64,000 nucleotides of DNA from an uncultured Serinicoccus sp. (GCF_947487915.1 NZ_CANKYH010000010.1:62001-126000); one strand, 5' to 3'; shown: positions 30,058 through 40,512, counted from the first letter of the stretch. The notes: generated by a model from the letters alone, not told the origin. Made by a program: numbers and translations.

Positions 30058-30552
30058 TCAGACCCGCCGGAGCTCGGCCGACATGTAGGACTGCATCTCG
30101 TGCCCGTGCGCGGCCATGTCCATGACCCACATGAGGTTGCTGTTGACGTAGCCGTAGAGCCGCTGGGCCGCGGCATACTCCGGAGAGCTGGGGCTGCGCA
30201 CGATGCTGTCGGTGGCGACCTCGACCTTGGCCTGGCCGCTCTTGCCGTAGTACATCTCGACGACGCCGGTCGGGTGGGCGAGGAGCAGCTCGACGTCGCC
30301 GTCCGGCTGCGGGCGCCAGTAGCCGCTCTCGACGGCGAAGATCTCCTCCTTCTCGCCCTGCTCGTCGAGCAGCCAGGTGCGGGAGGTCCAGTGCAGGAAC
30401 GGGCGACCGTCGTGGGTCACCTCGACCTCCTGACCGAAGTTGCGGGACGTCATCGTCGGGTAGCCGACGACGCCCGCGCCGGCCCAGGTGCCGAGCAGCC
30501 AGGCGAGGGGGGCGTTGTCCGGGTGCATGGTCGGGTCGAGTTCGATGGGCAC
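30058..30552 (-). CDS. Nitrobindin-family (FABP-like) heme protein
   Basis: A 164-residue beta-barrel protein with the nitrobindin signature GTWAGAG at residues 21-27, HWTSRTWLLDE, ESGYWRPQPDGDVELLLAHPTG (split about 79-100) and a C-terminal AHGHEM that supplies the heme-ligating His. Bacterial and human nitrobindins bind ferric heme and isomerise peroxynitrite; this is family knowledge. The start is GTG, with TACCAT 6 nt upstream. It ends 7 nt from the convergent membrane-protein gene. Confidence 0.85.
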   Translation of the reverse strand: MPIELDPTMHPDNAPLAWLLGTWAGAGVVGYPTMTSRNFGQEVEVTHDGRPFLHWTSRTWLLDEQGEKEEIFAVESGYWRPQPDGDVELLLAHPTGVVEMYYGKSGQAKVEVATDSIVRSPSSPEYAAAQRLYGYVNSNLMWVMDMAAHGHEMQSYMSAELRRV

Positions 30553-30558
30553 CCGCCC

Positions 30559-30564
30559 ATGGTA
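30559..30564 (-). promoter_or_regulatory. -10 element of a probable leaderless promoter (nitrobindin)
   Basis: TACCAT on the minus strand, 6 nt before the GTG at 30552. Confidence 0.45.
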
Positions 30565-30568
30565 GGGA

Positions 30569-31801
30569 CTATCCGCCGAAACCGGTGCGCGGGGACACCG
30601 GGTCGGTGTAGTCCTCCATGGTGTCGTTCTTCAGGTGCTCGGACAGGACCTGCATCTGCTCGTCGGCCATGACGACGATGGATCCGGCGACCGGGTGGTC
30701 GGCGATGCCGCTCCACGGTGCGGTCTCGAAGAAGATGTCGTCGCCGCGCACGCCGCGCATGGCGAATCCCAGGTCGCGCATGTCGCTCACCTGCAGGTCG
30801 GCGTCGACGGTGAGGTTGGTCGTCGCCGCGTCGACGAAGCGGGAGAGCCGCGCCGGGTTGGTCAGCGTCTCCCGGGAGAGCGCCTCGGTCATGATCGCCT
30901 GGATGAAGGCCTGCTGGCGCTGCCCGCGGGAGATGTCGCCCTGGGACAGGGCATACCGCTCCCGCACGAACTCCAGCCCGGTCGCGCCGTCCATGTGCAT
31001 GACGCCCTCGGGGAAGCCGGGGGAGGCCTCGGCGACGTTGACGTCGACCCCGCCGATGGCATCGGTCATCGCGCGGAAGCTCTCGAAGTTGACGATGACG
31101 ACGTGGTCGATCGGCACGTCGATGAGCGGCTGCAGGGTCTGGACGAGCAGCGGGGCCCCGCCGTAGGAGTAGGACGCGTTGATCTTCGAGGAGCCACCGG
31201 TGCCGGCGATCGGCACGAAGAGGTCGCGCGGGAAGTGGATGAGGTCGACCCGGTCGCGCTCGTCGTTGATGTGCATAAGCACGATGACGTCCGAGCGGCC
31301 GCGCTCCACGGACAGGTCGCGGCTGTCCGAGCCGATGATGAGGAAGTTCATCGCCTCCCCGGCCTCGGCCGGCCGCTCCGGGCTGGTGGCGACGAACTCG
31401 CTCTCCGGCACCTCGATCTGCTCGCCGTCGTCACCGACGAGCGGGGCGGTGCCGTCGTCCTGCTCGAGCTGCTCCTCGCCGGTCTCGCCGTCCGGTTCGA
31501 CGGTCCCGTCCAGGTCGACCGACCCGTCGTCCTCGGCGGCGGCCTCGTCGTCACCGGGCTGGGTGGAGCCGAAGCGGTCCGGGGAGATGGTCACGACCGA
31601 GTTGTCGTCGGCGTTGAGGTCCTCCCGCTCGATGTTGCCCTCGACGGTCCGCTGGAGGAAGAACGCGTAACCGCCCAGGGCGAGCACCCCCACGAGCGCC
31701 AGCAGGCCCACCCCGACGACGAGGGCGCGCACCGGGTGGCGCGGTCCGCGGTCGCGGGTGGGCGGGTCCTCGCGGTGGCGGGAGGCGTCGTGAGCCGGCA
31801 T
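30569..31801 (-). CDS. LytR-CpsA-Psr family cell-wall ligase
   Basis: A 410-residue membrane-anchored LCP protein that transfers lipid-linked polymers onto peptidoglycan. One transmembrane helix (VRALVVGVGLLALVGVLALGG) lies near residues 25-47. An acidic linker of roughly 80 residues (about 60-140, rich in Asp/Glu/Gly) follows. The LCP domain then has FLIIGSDSR, RSDVIVLMHIN, HFPRDLFVPI, KINASYSYGG, HVVIVNFESF and ERYALSQGDISRGQRQQ. The pyrophosphate-binding Arg residues are present. The long acidic linker is unusual for the family. TACAAT is 7 nt before the ATG. Confidence 0.88.
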   Translation of the reverse strand: MPAHDASRHREDPPTRDRGPRHPVRALVVGVGLLALVGVLALGGYAFFLQRTVEGNIEREDLNADDNSVVTISPDRFGSTQPGDDEAAAEDDGSVDLDGTVEPDGETGEEQLEQDDGTAPLVGDDGEQIEVPESEFVATSPERPAEAGEAMNFLIIGSDSRDLSVERGRSDVIVLMHINDERDRVDLIHFPRDLFVPIAGTGGSSKINASYSYGGAPLLVQTLQPLIDVPIDHVVIVNFESFRAMTDAIGGVDVNVAEASPGFPEGVMHMDGATGLEFVRERYALSQGDISRGQRQQAFIQAIMTEALSRETLTNPARLSRFVDAATTNLTVDADLQVSDMRDLGFAMRGVRGDDIFFETAPWSGIADHPVAGSIVVMADEQMQVLSEHLKNDTMEDYTDPVSPRTGFGG

Positions 31802-31808
31802 GGGGCGG

Positions 31809-31814
31809 ATTGTA
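31809..31814 (-). promoter_or_regulatory. -10 element of a leaderless LCP-gene promoter
   Basis: TACAAT on the minus strand, 7 nt before the ATG at 31801. It overlaps a GGCATAC copy of the over-represented motif. Confidence 0.55.
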
Positions 31815-31897
31815 TGCCTGCCGCCTGCATGTTCTCCGTGACGACGGGCGCGTACCGTGGTGCTGGTGACCGGCCCGGACGGCAGGAGGAGGAGACG

Positions 31898-32914
31898 ATG
31901 AGCGTGCTGCTGGAGCGGCCCGGTGCCGTGGACGGCACCGGGGTCGACGCGGGCGTCGCGGCGCACTACGGCAACCCGCACCGCGAGCAACGGCTCCTCG
32001 CGGAGGGGCTGGCGGTCGTCGACCTCTCCCACCGCGGCGTGGTCACGGTCACCGGCGCGGACCGGCTGAGCTGGCTGCACTCGCTGACCACCCAGCAGCT
32101 GGTCGACCTGCCCGCCCGACGCTCGGCCGAGACGCTCGTGCTCTCGCCCAAGGGGCATGTCGAGCACGCGCTGCACGTCGTCGACGACGGCACGACCACC
32201 TGGATCACCACCGAGCCGGGCGCGGCCGCAGCGGTGGCCGAGTGGCTGGACTCGATGCGGTTCATGCTGCGGGTCGAGGTCGCCGACGTCAGCGAGGCCT
32301 ATGCCGTGCTCGGCGAGCCGGTCGCCCGCGAGTCGGTGCCGGGCGAGCCGGTCGCCTGGGTGGACCCCTGGCCGGGGCCGGTCGGCGACACGTTCTGCTA
32401 CGGCCCCGAGGGGGAGGAGCACCCGGGCCACGGCCGCGCCTGGCGCGAGCTCCTCGTGCCCCGCGCCGAGCTCGCGGCGGCGGTGGGTGACCGGCCGCTC
32501 GCCGGCACCTGGGCGGCGGAGGCGCTGCGGGTGGCCGCCTGGCGGCCCCGGGCCGGCGTGGACACCGACCACCGCACCATCCCGCACGAGCTGGACTGGC
32601 TGCGCACCGCCGTCCACCTGCACAAGGGCTGCTACCGGGGCCAGGAGACGGTCGCCCGGGTCAAGAACCTCGGACGCCCGCCCCGGAGGGTCGTGTTCCT
32701 GCACCTCGACGGCTCGGGGCACGTCATCCCCGAGGCGGGGACCGAGCTGACCCCGCTGGAGGGGGGCCGCGCGGTCGGCCGGCTCACCACGGTGGCGCGG
32801 CACGCCGAGGACGGCCCGATCGCGCTGGCGCTGGTCAAGCGCAACCTCGATCCCGGTATGACGCTGCTCGCCGACGGCGCCGCCGCCGCCCAGACGGTGG
32901 TCGTCGCCGGCTGA
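31898..32914 (+). CDS. ygfZ: Folate-binding protein YgfZ
   Basis: A 338-residue GcvT-like protein with the diagnostic motif KGCYRGQE (about residues 246-253), the YgfZ signature whose Cys is redox-active. Other blocks are VVDLSHRGVVTVTGADRLSWLHSL and LGRPPRRVVFLHLDG. YgfZ uses tetrahydrofolate to support repair or assembly of certain iron-sulfur proteins. A very strong ribosome-binding site (GGAGGAGGAG) precedes the ATG at 31898. Confidence 0.9.
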   Translation: MSVLLERPGAVDGTGVDAGVAAHYGNPHREQRLLAEGLAVVDLSHRGVVTVTGADRLSWLHSLTTQQLVDLPARRSAETLVLSPKGHVEHALHVVDDGTTTWITTEPGAAAAVAEWLDSMRFMLRVEVADVSEAYAVLGEPVARESVPGEPVAWVDPWPGPVGDTFCYGPEGEEHPGHGRAWRELLVPRAELAAAVGDRPLAGTWAAEALRVAAWRPRAGVDTDHRTIPHELDWLRTAVHLHKGCYRGQETVARVKNLGRPPRRVVFLHLDGSGHVIPEAGTELTPLEGGRAVGRLTTVARHAEDGPIALALVKRNLDPGMTLLADGAAAAQTVVVAG

Positions 32915-32978
32915 GCGAGGGCCTACCCGGGCGTCCCGGGGTGCCGGGGCCTCGGGTGCGGCTGGCAGGATCGGGCGC

Positions 32979-33992
32979 ATGGCACCCGATCTCCCGCAGG
33001 CCTCCGACTCACCGCTGGCGTCCGCGCCGGTCGTCGCCGAGGTGGTGCGCAACGGCTTCGTCGAGTCGGTGCACCACGGCGTGGTCGCGCTGACCGCCCC
33101 GGACGGCTCACCGGAGCTGGCGCTCGGGCCGGTCGAGGCACCCATCCTGCCGCGGTCCTCGCTCAAGCCCCTGCAGGCGGTCGCCATGCTGCGGGCGGGC
33201 GCCGCGCTGGACGGCGAGCTGCTCGCGCTCGCCTGCGCCAGCCACTCGGGCGAGAGGCGCCACCTCGACGGCGCGCGACGCATCCTCGCCTCGGTGGGGC
33301 TGGACGAGTCCGCGCTGCGCAACACCCCCGACCTGCCGTTCGACGAGGACGAGCGCCGGCGCTGGGTGCGGGAGGGGAACCCCGCGACCTCGCTGGCCCA
33401 GAACTGCTCGGGCAAGCACAGCGGCATGCTGGCGGCCTGCGTGGCGGCGGGCTGGGACACCGGCGCCTACCTCGACCCCGAGCACCCGCTGCAGCGGCTC
33501 GTCGTCGAGGTGGTGGAGGAGCTCACCGGCGAGCCGGTCGCGGTCTCGACCGTGGACGGGTGCGGGGCCCCCGCGCTCGGCGTGTCCTCCACCGGGCTGG
33601 CCCGCGCCTTCGGGCGGATCGCCGCGGCGGACCCCTCGACCGAGGAGGGGCGGGTCGCCGAGGCGATCCGACGCCACCCCGAGTTCCTCGGCGGCACCGG
33701 TCGCGACGTGAGCGAGCTCATCGGGGCGGTGCCCGGCCTCATCGCCAAGGACGGCGCGGAGTCGGTCTACGCGGTGGGCCTCGCGGACGGCCGTGGCCTG
33801 TCCGTCAAGATCACCGACGGCGGGGAGCGGGCGCGGGTGGTCGTCGCGACCGCTGCCCTCCGCCGGGCGGGGGCGCACGAGCTCGGCCCCGACGCGGCGG
33901 ACGTGATGGACGCCCTCGACGCGCGGGCGGTGGTGCGCGGGCACGGCGAGCGGGTCGGCGCGGTGCGCGCCGTCCTGCCCGAGGTGGGCTGA
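32979..33992 (+). CDS. L-asparaginase II family protein
   Basis: A 337-residue protein of the asparaginase II (PF06089) family, which is unrelated to classic type I/II asparaginases and resembles the Rhizobium etli AnsA enzyme. Blocks include [13 protein letters not shown] (the conserved Ser-x-Lys pair), [33 protein letters not shown] and [15 protein letters not shown]. It should hydrolyse asparagine to aspartate and ammonia in the cytoplasm. CAGGAT lies 7 nt before the ATG, a possible leaderless -10. It precedes dtd by 49 bp. Confidence 0.86.
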   Translation: MAPDLPQASDSPLASAPVVAEVVRNGFVESVHHGVVALTAPDGSPELALGPVEAPILPRSSLKPLQAVAMLRAGAALDGELLALACASHSGERRHLDGARRILASVGLDESALRNTPDLPFDEDERRRWVREGNPATSLAQNCSGKHSGMLAACVAAGWDTGAYLDPEHPLQRLVVEVVEELTGEPVAVSTVDGCGAPALGVSSTGLARAFGRIAAADPSTEEGRVAEAIRRHPEFLGGTGRDVSELIGAVPGLIAKDGAESVYAVGLADGRGLSVKITDGGERARVVVATAALRRAGAHELGPDAADVMDALDARAVVRGHGERVGAVRAVLPEVG

Positions 33993-34041
33993 TGCTGTCG
34001 CGGGCCGTGCCGCACGGGGCCGGCCGGCCGGGGGCGGGCTA

Positions 34042-34467
34042 GTGCGGGCGGTGCTGCAGCGGGCCACCCGGGCGGCGGTGCGCGTCGAGGGCGAGGTGGT
34101 GGGGCAGATCACCCGGCCGGGTCTCGTGGCGCTGGTCGCCGCCACCCACGACGACGGCCCGGCCGACGTCGAGGCGATGGCCCGCAAGATCGCCGAGCTG
34201 CGGATCCTGCGCGAGGAGCGGTCGGTGCTCGAGACCGGGGCGCCGGTGCTGGTGGTCAGCCAGTTCACGCTCTACGGCAGCACCCGCAAGGGCCGACGCC
34301 CCTCCTGGGGCGACGCGGCGCCGGGGCCGGTGGCCGAGCCCCTGGTGGAGGCGGTCGTCGCGGCGCTGCAGGAGCGTGGCGTCGAGGTCGCCACCGGGCG
34401 CTTCGGCGCCATGATGGAGGTCGAGCTCGTCAACGACGGCCCGTTCACGCTCCTCGTCGACACCTGA
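34042..34467 (+). CDS. dtd: D-aminoacyl-tRNA deacylase
   Basis: A 141-residue DTD that removes D-amino acids (and glycine mischarged on tRNA-Ala) from tRNAs. The two active-site motifs are complete: SQFTLYGST (SQFTLYG) near residue 75 and the C-terminal [10 protein letters not shown] containing NxGP. The start is GTG at 34042, since [11 protein letters not shown] is the invariant N terminus of the family. Confidence 0.93.
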   Translation: MRAVLQRATRAAVRVEGEVVGQITRPGLVALVAATHDDGPADVEAMARKIAELRILREERSVLETGAPVLVVSQFTLYGSTRKGRRPSWGDAAPGPVAEPLVEAVVAALQERGVEVATGRFGAMMEVELVNDGPFTLLVDT

Positions 34468-34495
34468 CCCCGCACCAGGGTGAGGCGCGTGGGGG

Positions 34496-34825
34496 TCACC
34501 AGGGGCCGTAGGGGCCCATGTGGCTGGACGACCCGCCGTGCCCCTGCACCGCCTTGACGGCCGGGCGGACGTCCGCGAGGTAGACCGCGGCCGCGACCAC
34601 GGCGATGACGTTGAAGATCGAGAAGGGGCTGAACATGAAGATGAAGCCGATCAGCGCCGCGCCACCGGTGAGGAGCAGCCAGAACTGCTTGGTGCGCTTG
34701 CCCGCGGCGGCGAACGCGTCGGACCGGGTGCGGGCGCAGTCGATCAGGGCCCACAGCATCATCCCGAAGACCGCGACGCCCACGACGACCTGCAGCAGGT
34801 TCTGTGCCTCGTAGATGGCTGGCAT
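34496..34825 (-). CDS. DUF2516 family membrane protein
   Basis: A 109-residue protein with three hydrophobic helices (LLQVVVGVAVFGMMLWALID, FWLLLTGGAALIGFIFMF, FNVIAVVAAAVYLADVRP) and a basic loop DAFAAAGKRTKQFW, the DUF2516 signature found across actinobacteria. Function unknown. TACCCT is 6 nt before the ATG, suggesting a leaderless mRNA. Confidence 0.8.
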   Translation of the reverse strand: MPAIYEAQNLLQVVVGVAVFGMMLWALIDCARTRSDAFAAAGKRTKQFWLLLTGGAALIGFIFMFSPFSIFNVIAVVAAAVYLADVRPAVKAVQGHGGSSSHMGPYGPW

Positions 34826-34831
34826 GACTCC

Positions 34832-34837
34832 AGGGTA
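34832..34837 (-). promoter_or_regulatory. -10 element of a probable leaderless promoter (DUF2516)
   Basis: TACCCT on the minus strand, 6 nt before the ATG at 34825. Confidence 0.45.
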
Positions 34838-34894
34838 GAGGCACAGGCTGGGACTGGCCTGTCGGTGGGCTGTGCGGGCTCGTCCGGTGCGGTC

Positions 34895-35746
34895 CTACCG
34901 CGCGTCCGGTGCAGAGGTCGGGGCGACGGCGGACCAGGCGACGGTGAGCTCGCCGAGGCGCCAGCGGGCGACACCGCCACGCACCGGCCAGCCGTCCTCG
35001 CGCAGGGTGCGGGCGGTGGCCACGAACCGCTGGCGGGCGCCGTAGCTCGCCATCGGCGCCGACCTCGCCCACGCGGACTCCAGCGCCGTCAGGAAGGAGT
35101 GCACCGGCTCGCCCGGCACGTTGCGGTGGATGAGGGCCTTGGGCAGCCGCTCGGCGACGACCGAGGGCGACCCGAGGCCGGCGAGCCTCAGGGAGAGCGT
35201 CAGGGACACCGGCTCCGGCCCACCGTCCGGACCACGGCGCACGTCGACCCAGCTCGCCAGCCTGCCGAGCTCGTCGCAGGTGCCCTCCACGAGCGCCCCG
35301 CCCGGGGCCAGCCGCTGCGTCACCTGGGCCCACGCCGGCGCGACCTCGGCCTCGGCGTACTGGCGCAGCACGTTGAGCGCCCGCACCACCATCGGTCGCG
35401 CCTCTGCGCCGAGCGCCGTGGGCAGCGGCACCTCGAAGCCCCCGAGCGCGAAGTCCACCCCCGGCGGGTCCGCCAGCAGGCGACCCCGCTCGACCCGTTC
35501 CGGGTCGATCTCCACCCCGACCAGCCGGACGTCCGGACGCACCTGGCGCAGCCGGGCGGCCAGCTCCAGCACCGTGACGGGCGAGGCGCCGAAGCCCAGG
35601 TCGACGACGACGGGCGGCTCCGGTGCCGCGCGCAGGAGGCCCCCCAGGGCATACCCCATCCACCGGTCGATCTTGCGCAGCCGGTTGGGGTTGGTGGTGC
35701 CGCGGGTCACGGTGCCGACGGGTCGGCGGGCGGGGCGGGCGGGCAC
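34895..35746 (-). CDS. SAM-dependent methyltransferase, class I
   Basis: A 283-residue protein with the AdoMet-binding motif VVVDLGFGASPVTVLELA (about residues 45-62) and VGVEIDPERV (motif II acidic residue). FALGGFEVPLP and NVLRQYAE follow. The N terminus TRGTTNPNRLRKIDRWM is a conserved actinobacterial feature of this group, which sits next to mshA. The substrate is unknown. The start is GTG 35746, with TAGTCT 6 nt upstream, and the gene is divergent from mshA with a 47-bp gap. Confidence 0.78.
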   Translation of the reverse strand: MPARPARRPVGTVTRGTTNPNRLRKIDRWMGYALGGLLRAAPEPPVVVDLGFGASPVTVLELAARLRQVRPDVRLVGVEIDPERVERGRLLADPPGVDFALGGFEVPLPTALGAEARPMVVRALNVLRQYAEAEVAPAWAQVTQRLAPGGALVEGTCDELGRLASWVDVRRGPDGGPEPVSLTLSLRLAGLGSPSVVAERLPKALIHRNVPGEPVHSFLTALESAWARSAPMASYGARQRFVATARTLREDGWPVRGGVARWRLGELTVAWSAVAPTSAPDAR

Positions 35747-35752
35747 CGACCC

Positions 35753-35758
35753 AGACTA
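35753..35758 (-). promoter_or_regulatory. -10 element of a leaderless methyltransferase promoter
   Basis: TAGTCT on the minus strand, 6 nt before the GTG at 35746. Confidence 0.5.
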
Positions 35759-35793
35759 GGTCGCCCCTCGGCACCGCGTGCCACACTGCTCGC

Positions 35794-37089
35794 GTGACGA
35801 CGACCGCCGCCGACCTGCCGGTCCGCCGGGTCGCGATGGTCTCGCTGCACACCTCGCCGCTGCAGCGCCCGGGCACCGGAGACGCGGGCGGCCTCAACGT
35901 CTACGTCGTCGAGACCGCCACCCGGCTCGCCCGCCGCGGCGTCGAGGTCGACATCTTCACCCGCGCCGGCCCCGGCGGGGACGGGAGCGTGGAGCTCGAG
36001 CCGGGCCTGGACGTGACCGTGCACCACGTCCCGGCCGGGCCCCGCGAGGGGGTGCCCAAGGACGAGCTCCCGGGGCACCTGTGCGCCTTCGCCGACGACC
36101 TGTCGCGGCACGTGGCCGGCCTGGCCGAGGGGCACTACGACGTGATCCACGCCCACTACTGGCTCTCCGGCCAGGCCGGCGGCCTCACGGCCCGGCGCTT
36201 CGACGTGCCGCTGGTGCAGACCATGCACACCATGGCGCGGGTCAAGAACGCCGCGCTCGCGGCCGGCGACGCCCCCGAGCCGCAGGCGCGGGTCGCGGGC
36301 GAGCAGGAGCTCGTCGACCGGGCGGACGCCTTGGTCGCCAACACCCCGGCCGAGGCCCGCGACCTCGTGGAGCTCTACTCCGCCGACCCCGCGCGCGTGC
36401 ACGTCGTCCCGCCCGGGGTCGCCCTGGAGACCTTCCGGCCCGGGGACCGTGCCGCCGACCGCCGCGCCCTCGGGCTGGCGCCGCAGGACCGGGTGCTGCT
36501 CTTCGTCGGCCGCATCCAGCCGCTGAAGGCCCCCGACGTGCTGGTGCGCGCGGCCGGCGAGCTGGTCCGGCGCGACCCGGCGCTGCGCGACCGGCTGGTC
36601 GTCTCGGTGCTGGGCGGGCTCTCCGGCTCCGGCACGGCCAGCCCGGGGGCACTGCAGCGGCTGGCCGTCGCCGAGGGCGTCGAGGGGTTGGTGCACATCG
36701 CCCCACCGGTGACCCGCGAGGAGCTGGCGCGCCGGATGCGGGCCGCCGACCTCGTGGTCGTCCCCTCCCACAACGAGTCCTTCGGGCTGGTCGCCATCGA
36801 GGCCCTGGCCTGCGGCACGCCGGTCCTGGCCGCGCGCGTCGGCGGCCTGCCGCTCGCGGTGGGGGAGGCCGGCGTCCTGGTCGACGGGCACGACCCGGGC
36901 ACCTGGGCGGACGCCCTGCAGCACGCGCTGCGGCGCCTCGAGGACGCGCAGGAGCGGGCGGCGTGGTCGGCGCAGGGGGTGGCGCACGCGCAGGGCTACT
37001 CGTGGGAGCGCACGGTCGACGCCCTCATGTCGGCCTATGCTGCCGCGAAGGACACCCACGCACGTCGGCGAGGAGGACCCCATGGATGA
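35794..37089 (+). CDS. mshA: D-inositol-3-phosphate glycosyltransferase (mycothiol biosynthesis)
   Basis: A 431-residue GT4 retaining glycosyltransferase that joins UDP-GlcNAc to inositol-3-phosphate, the first step to mycothiol. Family blocks are SLHTSPLQRPGTGDAGGLNVYV (split about 14-36), HAHYWLSGQAGG, QTMHTMARVKN, VVPPGVALETFRPGD, VGRIQPLKAPDVL and the nucleotide-sugar site PSHNESFGLVAIEALACGTPV (about 322-342). The GTG start at 35794 gives the standard N terminus. The end overlaps the next gene by 8 bp. The order mshA-ybjN-gpmA-regX3/senX3 matches Mycobacterium Rv0486-Rv0491. Confidence 0.94.
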   Translation: MTTTAADLPVRRVAMVSLHTSPLQRPGTGDAGGLNVYVVETATRLARRGVEVDIFTRAGPGGDGSVELEPGLDVTVHHVPAGPREGVPKDELPGHLCAFADDLSRHVAGLAEGHYDVIHAHYWLSGQAGGLTARRFDVPLVQTMHTMARVKNAALAAGDAPEPQARVAGEQELVDRADALVANTPAEARDLVELYSADPARVHVVPPGVALETFRPGDRAADRRALGLAPQDRVLLFVGRIQPLKAPDVLVRAAGELVRRDPALRDRLVVSVLGGLSGSGTASPGALQRLAVAEGVEGLVHIAPPVTREELARRMRAADLVVVPSHNESFGLVAIEALACGTPVLAARVGGLPLAVGEAGVLVDGHDPGTWADALQHALRRLEDAQERAAWSAQGVAHAQGYSWERTVDALMSAYAAAKDTHARRRGGPHG

Positions 37090-37600
37090 GTCCGCGCAGA
37101 CCCGGCTCCGCGAGCAGCTCGACGCCCTCGGTGTCGCCTGGGAGGTCGGCACCCGTCCGGGGGAGACCGCGGTCGCCCTGCCGGGGGAGCGCAAGCTGCG
37201 GACCGTCCTGTCCCTCGTCGTGGGGGAGCGCGCGCTGGAGCTGCGCGCCTTCGTCATCCGCAAGCCGGACGAGAACCACGAGGCGTTCTACCGCTACCTC
37301 CTGCGGCGCGCGTTGCGACTGCCCGGCGTGGGGTATGCCGTGGACGCCAGCGGCGACGTCTATCTCACCGGCCGCGTCCCGCTGGCCGGGCTGGAGGACG
37401 AGTCGGTGCTCGACGAGCTGCTCGGCGCCGTCCTCGCGGCCTGCGACGAGCCCTTCAACGAGCTGCTGCGGCTGGGCTTCTGGACCTCGATCCGGCGCGA
37501 GTGGGCCTGGCGGGTCGACCGCGGCGAGTCCACCGCCAACCTCGAGGCCTTCCGGGCCGAGCTGGAGTCCTCGACCGAGGGGCAGGCCGGTCGGCCCTGA
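37082..37600 (+). CDS. YbjN domain protein
   Basis: A 172-residue protein with the YbjN fold, which resembles type III secretion chaperones ([27 protein letters not shown] and [27 protein letters not shown], split over about residues 35-110). It always follows mshA in this synteny block. Its biochemical role is unknown. The ATG at 37082 overlaps mshA by 8 bp and has GAGGAGG within mshA as its ribosome-binding site. Confidence 0.82.
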   Translation: MDESAQTRLREQLDALGVAWEVGTRPGETAVALPGERKLRTVLSLVVGERALELRAFVIRKPDENHEAFYRYLLRRALRLPGVGYAVDASGDVYLTGRVPLAGLEDESVLDELLGAVLAACDEPFNELLRLGFWTSIRREWAWRVDRGESTANLEAFRAELESSTEGQAGRP

Positions 37601-37604
37601 TCGG

Positions 37605-37610
37605 TAGGGT
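37605..37610 (+). promoter_or_regulatory. -10 element of a probable leaderless gpmA promoter
   Basis: TAGGGT, 7 nt before the ATG at 37618. The gap to ybjN is 17 bp, so gpmA may be transcribed both from here and by read-through. Confidence 0.4.
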
Positions 37611-37617
37611 GGGCGGC

Positions 37618-38373
37618 ATGAGCGAGGCCGCATACACCCTGATCCTGCTGCGCCACGGCGAGAGCCGGTGGAACGAGAAGAACCTCTTCACCGGGTGGGT
37701 CGACGTCGACCTGACGCCGACCGGCCACGAGGAGGCGCGTCGGGCCGGCGAGCTGCTGCGCGAGGAGGACCTGCTGCCGGACGTCCTGCACACCTCCCTG
37801 CTGCGCCGCGCGATCACCACCGCCAACACCACGCTGGACGTCGCCGACCGCCACTGGATCCCGGTGCACCGGCACTGGCGGCTGAACGAGCGTCACTACG
37901 GGGCGCTGCAGGGCCTGGACAAGGCGCAGACGCGGGAGAAGTACGGCGAGGAGCAGTTCATGGCCTGGCGGCGCGGCTTCGACACCCCGCCGCCGCCCAT
38001 CGAGGACGACGCCGAGTACTCCCAGGCCGGGGACCCCCGCTACGCCGACCTCGGCGAGGACCTGCCCCGCACCGAGTGCCTCAAGGACGTCGTCGCGCGG
38101 ATGCTGCCCTACTGGGACGACGCGATCGTCCCCGACCTGCGCAGCGGCCGGACGGTGCTGGTCGCCGCCCACGGCAACAGCCTGCGGGCCCTGGTCAAGC
38201 ACCTCGACGGCATCAGCGACGAGGACATCGCCGGGCTCAACATCCCCACCGGCATCCCGCTGCTCTACGAGCTGGACGCCGACCTCGCCCCGACCACCCC
38301 GGGCGGGCGCTACCTCGACCCGGCGGCCGCCGCCGACGCGATCCAGGCCGTCGCCAACCAGGGCAAGAAGTAG
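37618..38373 (+). CDS. gpmA: 2,3-bisphosphoglycerate-dependent phosphoglycerate mutase
   Basis: A 251-residue cofactor-dependent mutase that interconverts 3- and 2-phosphoglycerate in glycolysis. [20 protein letters not shown] contains the phosphorylated H13. [33 protein letters not shown] and the second catalytic His in [18 protein letters not shown] are all present, as is the C-terminal tail. Three copies of a hairpin repeat follow the stop codon. Confidence 0.96.
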   Translation: MSEAAYTLILLRHGESRWNEKNLFTGWVDVDLTPTGHEEARRAGELLREEDLLPDVLHTSLLRRAITTANTTLDVADRHWIPVHRHWRLNERHYGALQGLDKAQTREKYGEEQFMAWRRGFDTPPPPIEDDAEYSQAGDPRYADLGEDLPRTECLKDVVARMLPYWDDAIVPDLRSGRTVLVAAHGNSLRALVKHLDGISDEDIAGLNIPTGIPLLYELDADLAPTTPGGRYLDPAAAADAIQAVANQGKK

Positions 38374-38374
38374 A

Positions 38375-38500
38375 CCTCCGGGGGGCTGCGCCCCCCGGAC
38401 TCCCCCCCAAAAAGCCTCACCTCCGGGGGGCTGCGCCCCCCGGACACCCCCCCAAGAAAGCCTCACCTCCGGGGGGCTGCGGCCCCCCGGACTCCCCCCA
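38375..38500 (+). repeat. Tandem terminator-like hairpins: 45-bp unit, almost three copies
   Basis: Units start at 38375, 38420 and 38466. Each contains CCGGGGGGC-loop-GCCCCCCGG, a 9-bp stem with a 3-4 nt loop, followed by a C-run and an A-rich spacer with GCCTCA. They begin one base after the gpmA stop codon and probably terminate gpmA transcription and, from the other side, regX3. Confidence 0.85.
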
Positions 38501-38556
38501 CCGGCGCCCCCACCGGTGCCCCACGCCCGACCGGTCCCCGCCGGCGTGCGGTCGGC

Positions 38557-39236
38557 TCAGGTGGTCTCGAACTTGTAGCCCAGCCCCCGGACGGTGACGA
38601 TGTGCTGCGGGTGCGACGGGTCGGGCTCGATCTTGGCCCGGAGCCGCTTGACGTGCACGTCCAGGGTCTTGGTGTCCCCGACGTAGTCGCTGCCCCAGAC
38701 CCGGTCGATGAGCTGGCCCCGGGTCAGCACCCGCCCGGCGTTGCGCAGCAGCATCTCGAGCAGCTCGAACTCCTTGAGCGGCAGCGACACGGACTTCCCG
38801 TCCACCGACACCGTGTGCCGCTCCACGTCCATGCGGACCGGGCCGGACTCGACGGTGGAGGGCATGAGCTCCTCGGGCTCGGTCTGCCGGCGCAGCACCG
38901 CCTTGATCCGGGCGAGCAGCTCGCGGCCGGAGTAGGGCTTGGTGACGTAGTCGTCGGCGCCCAGCTCCAGGCCGACCACCTTGTCGACCTCCGAGTCCTT
39001 GGCGGTGAGCATGATGACCGGCACGCTGGAGCGCTGGCGCAGGGCCCGGCAGACGTCAACGCCGGACATGCCCGGCAGCATGAGGTCCAGGAGGACGAGG
39101 TCGGCGCCGTTGCGCTCGAACTCCGACAGCCCGTCGGTCCCCGTCTCGGTGACGGTGACGTCATACCCCTCCTTCTCGAGCAGGTAGGCCAGCGGGTCGG
39201 AGAAGGACTCCTCGTCCTCCACCACCAGGATCCGGG

Positions 39237-39240
<4 letters not shown>
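38557..39240 (-). CDS. regX3: Phosphate-responsive response regulator RegX3
   Basis: A 227-residue OmpR-family regulator. The receiver domain starts ILVVEDEESF and carries the phospho-acceptor D52 in LVLLDLMLPGMSG, the Thr in MLTAKD and the Lys in YVTKPYSG. The winged helix ends RRLRAKIEPDP and TVRGLGYKFE. Its ATG overlaps the senX3 stop by 4 bp. It lies divergent from phoU on the far side of senX3, the conserved arrangement for the phosphate regulon two-component system (PhoRP in Streptomyces). Confidence 0.93.
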
Positions 39241-40499
<1,259 letters not shown>

Positions 40500-40506
40500 G
40501 ATGACC

Positions 40507-40512
40507 AGCCTA
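40507..40512 (-). promoter_or_regulatory. -10 element of a leaderless senX3 promoter
   Basis: TAGGCT on the minus strand, 7 nt before the GTG at 40499. Confidence 0.5.

Noticed and set aside
30058..30568. Reading the nitrobindin from an upstream ATG in the LCP 3' region
   Set aside because: The GTG at 30552 gives the standard family N terminus and is preceded by a -10 hexamer at the leaderless distance.
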